From positions 372,001 through 436,000 of the forward strand of contig NZ_FNCY01000001.1 of the NCBI RefSeq assembly GCF_900099695.1: 64,000 nt of DNA. Reading direction: 5' to 3'. The notes below the pieces were generated by a model, which saw only the letters and a program-made list of their open reading frames with translations, was not told the origin of the DNA and did no database searches. Position 1 is the first letter of the stretch; each line of letters begins with the position of its first letter. A program made the position numbers and the translations under genes. This document shows, piece by piece, positions 58,160 to 64,000 of the stretch. The DNA is from Propionivibrio dicarboxylicus (GTDB taxonomy: Bacteria; Pseudomonadota; Gammaproteobacteria; Burkholderiales; Rhodocyclaceae).

Positions 58160-60925
58160 CTAGAGCAGCACGCCCTGCCGACCGGCGACACTGCGCGTCT
58201 GATGCGAGCGCAGGAAATCCTCCATTTCGCGCGCCGGCATCGGCCTGGCCAGCCAGTAGCCCTGGATCTCGTCGCAGTGGAAAACGCGCAGGAGACTCGC
58301 CAGCTCCTCGGTTTCGACGCCCTCGGCGATGGTCCGCAAGCGCAGGCTGTGCGCCATCTGAATGATCGCCCGAACGATCGCCGCGTCTTCCGGATCGCGT
58401 GCCAGGTCGCGCACGAAGGACTGGTCGATTTTCAGCTTGTCGACCGAAAAACGCTTGAGATAGGTAAGGCTGGAATAGCCGGTGCCGAAATCGTCGACCG
58501 ACAGCTTTATGCCGAGTGACTTGAGCCGGCGAATCGCCTCGAGCGTCGCCTCGGCATCCTGGATCAGGATCGATTCGGTCAGTTCGAGTTCCAGCCACTG
58601 CGAATCGAGATCGGACAGCACCAAGGCATTGATGACGCTGTTGATCAGGTCATGATGACGGAATTGCACCGCCGACAGGTTGACTGCCATGACAAAGGGA
58701 TCGATGCCGGCGACTTGCCATTCGCGCGCCTGGCGGCAGGCCTCGCGCAACACCCAGGCGCCGATCGGCACGATCAACCCCGACTCCTCGGCCACCGGAA
58801 TGAAACGGGCCGGCGACACCAGTCCATGCTCGCGGCTGTTCCAGCGAATCAAGGCCTCGACACCGACGATCGTGCCCTCGCCGAGATCCATCTGTGGCTG
58901 GTAATGCAGCACGAACTCGTTGTTCTCCAGCGCCCGGCGCAGCTGCGTCTCCATCGTCAGGTGCTCGACGACGCGGCGATTCATCTGTTCGGTGAAGAAC
59001 CGGTGGCCGTTGCGACCGGCCTCCTTGGCGTGATACATCGCCGTGTCGGCCTTCTTGAGCAGGGTATCGAAGTCCTGTCCGTCATCGGGAAAGATCGAAA
59101 CGCCGATCGAGAACGAGGTACTGAGCCGGTGTCCTTCGATATCGACGGGTTCACGCATCTGCTGCTGGATCTGTTCGGCGACGCGTGAGACGGCATCGCC
59201 GTCGCGCACGTCGTTGAGCACGATCATGAATTCGTCGCCGCCCTGGCGACTGATCGTGTCTGACTCGCGCACACAGCGTTTGAGCCGATTGACCGCTTCC
59301 TTGAGCAACTCGTCGCCGACCGGATGACCGAGCGAATCGTTGATCGTCTTGAAACGATCGAGATCGAGAAACATCAGCGCAACGCGGCTCTGCAAGCGGT
59401 TCGCCTGGGCCATCGCCTGCTCGACGCGGTCGCGCAGGAGCACGCGATTGGGCAGACCGGTCAGGGGATCGTGATGCGCCAACATTTCGATACGCTGTTG
59501 CGCCTCGACCCGCTCGGTCATGTCCGAATAAATGTAGACGTAATTGCCGGGCGGTCCGTCGTTGTCGCGGACGCCGGAAACATTGAGCCATTCCGGATAG
59601 GCTTCGCCGTTCTTGCGCTGATTCCAGATTTCGCCCTGCCAGGCCCCGGTCTCCTCGATGCGCGCCTGCATCTCACGATAGAAATCGGCATCGTTGCGGC
59701 CCGAGGCGAGGAATGCCGGCGTCTTGCCAAGCACCTCGTCGGCGGCGTAGCCGGTCTTGACTTCGAACGCCGGGTTGACCGACAGGATGATGTGGCGCGC
59801 ATCGGTCATCAGGATGCCTTCGCCGCTCTGGCGGATCGCCTCGAACGCCAGACGCAACTGCGCTTCGGTCTTGCGCCGTTCCGTAATGTCGGTGAAAGTC
59901 GCGACCAGTCCCGGCGCGCCGTCCGCTTCCATCCGCAACAGCGAGGAATTGAATTCGAGCCAGCGCACATCGCCCTGTGCGTCGCGCAGACCGAACACCA
60001 AGCCACGCAGCTCGCACTGGTCGCGCAGGGATCGCGTCAACGGATAGTCCTCCGGCGCATACAGCGTACCGTCCTCACGCAAGCGATCAATGCGGACTTC
60101 GGCGGCACGCACGTCGACAAGCCCACCGGGCGGACACGCCAGGAACGCTTCGGCCGCCGGATTGGCGAAGAGAATGCGCCCGTCGGCACCAATGACGACC
60201 AATCCCTCGACCATCGCAGCCGTCGCCGCGCGGAAACGACCTTCGCTTTCCTGCAAGCGCGACATCACCGATCGAAGTTCGGAAATATCCTCCTTGATCG
60301 CGACGAAATGGGTGATGTGTCCGTCACGATCCTTGAGCGGCGAAAAAAGCACGCGCTCCCAAAACAGCGTCCCATCGCTTCGCCGCGTCTGCGCCTCGCC
60401 TTTCCAGACTTCGCCACGACGCGCTGCGGCCCACATGGCGGCATAAGGTGCCGATGCATCGTCTGACGGCGACAGCAAGGCCATCGTCTGCCCCAGCACT
60501 TTTTCCCGGACATACCCGGTCGTCTGCGAAAAGCTGTCGTTGACGTACTCGAAACGTCCCTCGGCATCTGTAATGAAAATCGTCGCGGGATTCTGGTCGA
60601 GCGCCTGGAACAGCTTGCTGGCCCAGTCCTCGATACGGCGATGTCTTTCGAGGTCCTCGCGGATGGTCAGCGCCTTGGCATCGGCATTATTCAAGCGCAG
60701 GCGGCGCAGATAAAAAGCCAGGGCACTCGCCAGCAACAGCGCGGCGATCGCCCCCCAGGGCGGATTCAAGGCCATCGGCATCGATGCGATCCGGACATCC
60801 CATTCCGCCGAGAAAAGATCGAGCGCCGACGCCACCCAGGTCCCGCCGACCAGCCCCAAGCCCACCACCAGCACTGCAGTCCGGCGCCAAATCGTCGAAA
60901 CCGAGCGCCGCTCCACCTGCTTCAC
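58160..60925 (-). CDS. Membrane-bound PAS-GGDEF-EAL protein (cyclic di-GMP turnover)
   Basis: 921 residues from GTG at 60925, whose GTGA overlaps the stop of the upstream patB-like gene; the frame continues upstream only as a shadow of that gene. Two N-terminal transmembrane helices (TAVLVVGLGLVGGTWVASAL and AIAALLLASALAFYL). Three PAS domains follow with PAC-like ends (THFVAIKEDISEL, LVATFTDITERRK, YVYIYSDMTERVEAQ). The GGDEF domain has an intact RQGGDEFMIVL near 567. The EAL domain has an intact VGVEALIRW, DDFGTGYSSLTYLKRF and AEGVETEE. Both cyclase and phosphodiesterase activity are possible. Translational coupling to a C-S lyase gene is odd. Confidence 0.93.
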   Translation of the reverse strand: MKQVERRSVSTIWRRTAVLVVGLGLVGGTWVASALDLFSAEWDVRIASMPMALNPPWGAIAALLLASALAFYLRRLRLNNADAKALTIREDLERHRRIEDWASKLFQALDQNPATIFITDAEGRFEYVNDSFSQTTGYVREKVLGQTMALLSPSDDASAPYAAMWAAARRGEVWKGEAQTRRSDGTLFWERVLFSPLKDRDGHITHFVAIKEDISELRSVMSRLQESEGRFRAATAAMVEGLVVIGADGRILFANPAAEAFLACPPGGLVDVRAAEVRIDRLREDGTLYAPEDYPLTRSLRDQCELRGLVFGLRDAQGDVRWLEFNSSLLRMEADGAPGLVATFTDITERRKTEAQLRLAFEAIRQSGEGILMTDARHIILSVNPAFEVKTGYAADEVLGKTPAFLASGRNDADFYREMQARIEETGAWQGEIWNQRKNGEAYPEWLNVSGVRDNDGPPGNYVYIYSDMTERVEAQQRIEMLAHHDPLTGLPNRVLLRDRVEQAMAQANRLQSRVALMFLDLDRFKTINDSLGHPVGDELLKEAVNRLKRCVRESDTISRQGGDEFMIVLNDVRDGDAVSRVAEQIQQQMREPVDIEGHRLSTSFSIGVSIFPDDGQDFDTLLKKADTAMYHAKEAGRNGHRFFTEQMNRRVVEHLTMETQLRRALENNEFVLHYQPQMDLGEGTIVGVEALIRWNSREHGLVSPARFIPVAEESGLIVPIGAWVLREACRQAREWQVAGIDPFVMAVNLSAVQFRHHDLINSVINALVLSDLDSQWLELELTESILIQDAEATLEAIRRLKSLGIKLSVDDFGTGYSSLTYLKRFSVDKLKIDQSFVRDLARDPEDAAIVRAIIQMAHSLRLRTIAEGVETEELASLLRVFHCDEIQGYWLARPMPAREMEDFLRSHQTRSVAGRQGVLL

Positions 60926-62061
60926 GCCGAACAGGCGCAGGCGCCACGCATTCGTTCGAGCGCCAGATCGAGCGTCGAGGCGGGACAGGCGAAATTCAAG
61001 CGAACCCAGCCGGGATTGCCGAAATCGACACCGCTCGACAGACCGACACCGGCCTGCTCGAAATGCAGCGCCGGGTCGGCAAGCCCCAGCCCGCGCGCAT
61101 CGATCCAGGCAAGATACGTCGCTTCGACCGGCGTCATCGACAAGCCCGGCATCGCGTCCACGGCAGCTTGCACGCGGTCGCGATTGCGGCGCAGGACGGC
61201 GAGCACTTCCCGGCGCCACGGCTCGCCATGACGGAAGGCGGCTTCAGCTCCAGCGAGGCCGAGCACATTGACGTCAGGAACGATACCGCGCATGGCGTCG
61301 GTAAAACGGCGACGCAAGGCGGGATCGGCGATGACGGCGAAAGCGCAGGCGAGGCCGGGAATGTTGTAGGTCTTCGACGGCGCCATCAACGTGATGCAGC
61401 GCGCCGCCAATCCCGGTTGAGCCAATGCCAGCGGCTGATGGCGGTAGTCCTCATCGAGGATCAGATCACAATGGATCTCGTCGGAACAGACGAAGAGATC
61501 GTGGCGCTCGCAGAACTCGGCGAGCGCGGCAAGCTCGGCAACATCCCAGACGCGGCCGACCGGATTGTGCGGGTGGCAGAGCAGCAAGAGCCGCGAGGAC
61601 GGCGTCAAGGCCGCCTCCATCGCGGCAAAATCCCAGCCCCAGCGACCATTCGCCAATTGCAGCGGCACCGTCACCAGCGGGCGTCCCGACGCACCGGGTA
61701 CGGACAGGAACGGCGGATAGACCGGCGTGGCCGTCAGCACGTCCCCCTCGACGGCGCGACAGGCCAGACTCAAGCCCGTCACCACCCCCGGCAGCCAGAC
61801 GATCCAGGCAGGATCGACCGACCAGGCGTAATGACCGGCCAGATGTTCCAGTGCCGCCTCGACGAGACCGTGTCCCGGCTTCGCGTAGCCGAGCACGCCA
61901 TGCGCCACGCGTTGCTGCAGCGCCTCAAGCACCGGCGGCGGCGCGGCAAAATCCATGTCGGCCACCCACAAGGGCAGGACATCCCGATCGCCGTAGCGAT
62001 TCCATTTGAGCGAGTCGCCGTGGCGACGATCAATCACGCGGTCAAAATCAAACACAGTCAT
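60922..62061 (-). CDS. patB: PatB/MalY-type PLP-dependent C-S lyase
   Basis: 379 residues, class I/II aminotransferase fold. Start DFDRVIDRRHGDSLKWNRYG, then LPLWVADMDFAAPPPVLEAL, the PLP lysine in LMAPSKTYNIPGLACAFAVI near 226, SDEIHCDLIL, and the carboxylate-binding arginine in NPGWVRLNFACP near 357. It cleaves cystathionine or cysteine conjugates to thiol, pyruvate and ammonia. With cysK next upstream it fits sulfur amino-acid metabolism. The ATG at 62061 lacks a clear SD. Confidence 0.9.
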   Translation of the reverse strand: MTVFDFDRVIDRRHGDSLKWNRYGDRDVLPLWVADMDFAAPPPVLEALQQRVAHGVLGYAKPGHGLVEAALEHLAGHYAWSVDPAWIVWLPGVVTGLSLACRAVEGDVLTATPVYPPFLSVPGASGRPLVTVPLQLANGRWGWDFAAMEAALTPSSRLLLLCHPHNPVGRVWDVAELAALAEFCERHDLFVCSDEIHCDLILDEDYRHQPLALAQPGLAARCITLMAPSKTYNIPGLACAFAVIADPALRRRFTDAMRGIVPDVNVLGLAGAEAAFRHGEPWRREVLAVLRRNRDRVQAAVDAMPGLSMTPVEATYLAWIDARGLGLADPALHFEQAGVGLSSGVDFGNPGWVRLNFACPASTLDLALERMRGACACSA

Positions 62062-62145
62062 CCATCAACGACAAAAAAAGCAAAAGCGCGATATAAGCAT
62101 GAAACCGGCGCTGAAGACAAAAGGAACGCGTGCACCGCCGGGCGC

Positions 62146-63084
62146 TCACACCTGCAAATTGGCAAACAAGGCCGTCGACAGATAGCGTTCGCCGAACGAC
62201 GGAATCATCACCACCGTCAATTTGCCGGCGTTTTCGGCCCGTCCGGCGACCTGCAGCGCCGCCCAGACGGCGGCGCCCGATGAAATCCCGACGAGGATGC
62301 CTTCCTCGGTCGCCATGCGGCGCGCCGTCGCGAACGCGTCGTCGGCCTTGACCCGTACCACCTCGTCGAAAATCGACACGTTCAGCACCGCCGGCACGAA
62401 ACCGGCGCCGATACCCTGGATCGGATGCGGCCCCTTTTCGCCCCCCGACAGTACCGCCGAGGCATCCGGCTCGACGGCAACCACGCGTACCGCCGGCTTG
62501 CGCGCCTTGAGGACCTCGCCGACACCGGTCAAGGTGCCACCGGTACCGACACCGGCAACAAAAATATCCACCTGCCCGTCGGTATCGCGCCAGATTTCCT
62601 CGGCCGTCGTCGCCCGATGGATGGCCGGATTCGCAGGATTTTCAAACTGCTGCGGAATGAAATAGCGCGGATCGGCCGCTGCCATTTCGTCGGCCCGCCG
62701 GATGGCCCCGGCCATGCCCTCGGACCCCGGCGTCAGCACCAGTTCGGCGCCATAGGCCTTGAGCAGGAGACGGCGCTCGCGGCTCATCGTTTCGGGCATG
62801 ACGAAACAGCACCGGATCCCTCGCGCGGCGCAGACCATCGCCAGGCCGATGCCGGTGTTGCCGGAGGTCGGTTCGAGCACGACGGTGTCAGGGCCGATCT
62901 TTCCAGCGGCGACGGCTATATCGAGCATCGCCGCAGCGATGCGGTCCTTGACGCTGTGCGCGGGATTGAAGAATTCGAGTTTGACGGCGATCGTGCCGTC
63001 GATCCCGGCGGCGATCCGGTTCAGCCGGACCAGCGGCGTATTGCCGATCAGTTCGGTGACATTGCTGGCGATCTTCAGTGACAT
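62146..63084 (-). CDS. cysK: Cysteine synthase A (O-acetylserine sulfhydrylase)
   Basis: 312 residues. PLP lysine in [16 protein letters not shown] near 45; substrate loop [12 protein letters not shown] near 71; phosphate-binding [15 protein letters not shown] near 176; [12 protein letters not shown]; and [10 protein letters not shown]. The 'PAHSVKDR' form fits CysK rather than CysM. The ATG at 63084 follows GAGGAGCGTTCA. It makes cysteine from O-acetylserine and sulfide. Upstream of the C-S lyase gene on the same strand. Confidence 0.95.
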   Translation of the reverse strand: MSLKIASNVTELIGNTPLVRLNRIAAGIDGTIAVKLEFFNPAHSVKDRIAAAMLDIAVAAGKIGPDTVVLEPTSGNTGIGLAMVCAARGIRCCFVMPETMSRERRLLLKAYGAELVLTPGSEGMAGAIRRADEMAAADPRYFIPQQFENPANPAIHRATTAEEIWRDTDGQVDIFVAGVGTGGTLTGVGEVLKARKPAVRVVAVEPDASAVLSGGEKGPHPIQGIGAGFVPAVLNVSIFDEVVRVKADDAFATARRMATEEGILVGISSGAAVWAALQVAGRAENAGKLTVVMIPSFGERYLSTALFANLQV

Positions 63085-63160
63085 TGAACGCTCCTCATTC
63101 CATTCAATCCGACGCCGTCATGACCGTGGCGTCGGCACGATTCCGGACCTGTTTCCGGTC

Positions 63161-64000
63161 CTATTGCCCGAGAAACAGGTGGCACGCCGGATTCTCGGTT
63201 TCGTTCCAGTGCGCGTACCCAAGGTCCTTGAGGAAGGCGCGGAAAGCCTTCATGTCGCCTGGCGGCACCTGCATGCCGACCAGGACCCGCCCCGTATCGG
63301 CGCCGTGGTTGCGGTAGTGGAACAGGCTGATGTTCCAGCCGGCGCTCATCTGCGACAGGAAGTGCATCAAGGCACCCGGCCGCTCCGGGAACTCGAAGCG
63401 GTAAAGAATCTCGTTATCGACCTGCGGCGCGTGGCCGCCGACCAGATGCCGGATATGCAGCTTGGCCATTTCGTCGTCGGTAAGATCGAGTGTCGCATAC
63501 CCGTGCTTGCGCAACTGCTCGACCAGCTTGAGCGACTCGGCACGCGATGCCACCTGGATGCCGACGAAGACATGGGCCGAGTCGGGATCGTTGTAGCGGT
63601 AGTTGAACTCGGTGATGTTGCGGGCACCGATCAACGAGAGGAACTTCTTGTAGCTGCCGGGTTTTTCCGGCAAGGTCACTGCCAGCACCGCTTCGCGCTG
63701 CTCGCCGACCTCGGCACGTTCGGCGACGAAACGCAGGCGGTCGAAATTCATGTTGGCGCCGGAGGCCACCGCCACCAGCGTCTTGTCCTTCAGGCGATGC
63801 GCCGCCGCATAGGCCTTGGCGCCGGCAATGGCCAGCGCGCCCGAGGGTTCGAGAATCGAACGGGTGTCCTCGAAAACATCCTTGATCGCCGCACAAATAG
63901 CATCGGTATCGACCAGGACGACTTCATCGACGTACTGCTGGCAGAGCCGGAAAGTCTCTTCGCCGACATACTTCACCGCAGTCCCGTCGGCAAAGAGGCC
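63161..64000 (-). CDS. ilvA: Threonine ammonia-lyase, biosynthetic (3' part, cut by window edge)
   Basis: The last 279 codons; the reading frame is open to base 64000 (GLFADGTAVK...). An in-frame GTG at 63976 is internal, not a start. The end of the PLP catalytic domain is visible (DDIL-like VDTDAICAAIKDVFEDTRSILEPSGALAIAG), then two ACT-like regulatory domains (AVLAVTLPEKPGSYKKFLSLIGARNITEFNYRY and RFEFPERPGALMHFLSQMSAGWNISLFHYRNHG). This long form is the isoleucine-sensitive biosynthetic enzyme. The residues from PLP lysine to the tetraglycine loop lie outside the window. Confidence 0.94.
   Translation of the reverse strand, partial: GLFADGTAVKYVGEETFRLCQQYVDEVVLVDTDAICAAIKDVFEDTRSILEPSGALAIAGAKAYAAAHRLKDKTLVAVASGANMNFDRLRFVAERAEVGEQREAVLAVTLPEKPGSYKKFLSLIGARNITEFNYRYNDPDSAHVFVGIQVASRAESLKLVEQLRKHGYATLDLTDDEMAKLHIRHLVGGHAPQVDNEILYRFEFPERPGALMHFLSQMSAGWNISLFHYRNHGADTGRVLVGMQVPPGDMKAFRAFLKDLGYAHWNETENPACHLFLGQ

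Noticed and set aside
57049-58191. 380-codon minus-strand open frame opposite the 2-hydroxyacid dehydrogenase
   Set aside because: The plus-strand gene has all catalytic motifs; the minus frame has none and would collide with the neighbouring gene.

Overview
The window looks like chromosome from a high-GC betaproteobacterium, most plausibly of the Rhodocyclales (Propionivibrio/Azonexus/Accumulibacter-like). This is inferred from gene content, not from a database search. The metabolism suggested is facultative or anaerobic. There is a complete System I cytochrome c maturation operon behind an FNR/FixK-type box, an E. coli-type quinol:fumarate reductase (frdABCD), a pyrophosphate-dependent phosphofructokinase beside transaldolase and transketolase, NAD-type malic enzyme, and TRAP and TTT carboxylate transporters. 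No tRNA, rRNA, insertion sequence or CRISPR array was seen. Both ends cut genes: a membrane sensor at the left and ilvA at the right.

Layout. 1-0.44 kb: N-terminus of a membrane sensor (minus). 0.6-7.6 kb: ccmABCDEFGHI (plus), almost every junction overlapping. 7.7-14.8 kb: malic enzyme and transaldolase (minus), then PPi-PFK and transketolase (plus). 14.8-21 kb: PdxA2-like dehydrogenase with a TctCBA transporter (minus), a divergent FCD/GntR regulator and a SorC-type regulator. 21.1-24.4 kb: frdABCD (minus). 24.7-28.7 kb: tatD, spoT, rpoZ, gmk (minus). 28.9-39.7 kb: a 14-gene envelope/secretion locus. 39.7-42.9 kb: cobU, cobS, cobC and a MidA-type methyltransferase. 42.9-48.3 kb: cca, a glutathione transferase, an NDUFA9-like protein, slt and 5-formyl-THF cyclo-ligase. 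48.4-57 kb: hybrid histidine kinase, a TRAP transporter with two binding proteins, and a FixJ-type response regulator. 57-64 kb: 2-hydroxyacid dehydrogenase, GGDEF/EAL protein, PatB-type C-S lyase, cysK and the 3' part of ilvA.

The most unusual part is 28.9-39.7 kb. Three transcription units there encode a CsgG-domain lipoprotein with peptidoglycan-binding and DUF4384 modules, a second CsgG/LpoB-like exported protein, an LpoB-type lipoprotein, a caspase fused to a YcfL-like domain, an OmpA-type protein, an exported HExxH metallopeptidase, and at least six small exported proteins. Three of the small proteins share a 30-residue Asn/Gly-rich repeat resembling curlin repeats, three carry a C-terminal Cys...Cys-Lys tail, and all six end in lysine. 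Together they look like a curli/holdfast-like secretion and surface-fibre system that lacks recognisable csgA, csgB, csgE or csgF.

A second pattern is regulatory. A CTAC-N8-GTAG palindrome lies about 200-255 bp upstream of the malic enzyme start (two copies) and about 210-230 bp upstream of frdA. Direct repeats of the same ACTAC half-site precede the TRAP operon, next to the FixJ-type regulator gene. This suggests one C4-dicarboxylate regulon (uptake, malate oxidation, fumarate reduction) under that regulator. Two binding-protein genes (tctC and the upstream TRAP one) are each followed by a strong intercistronic hairpin.
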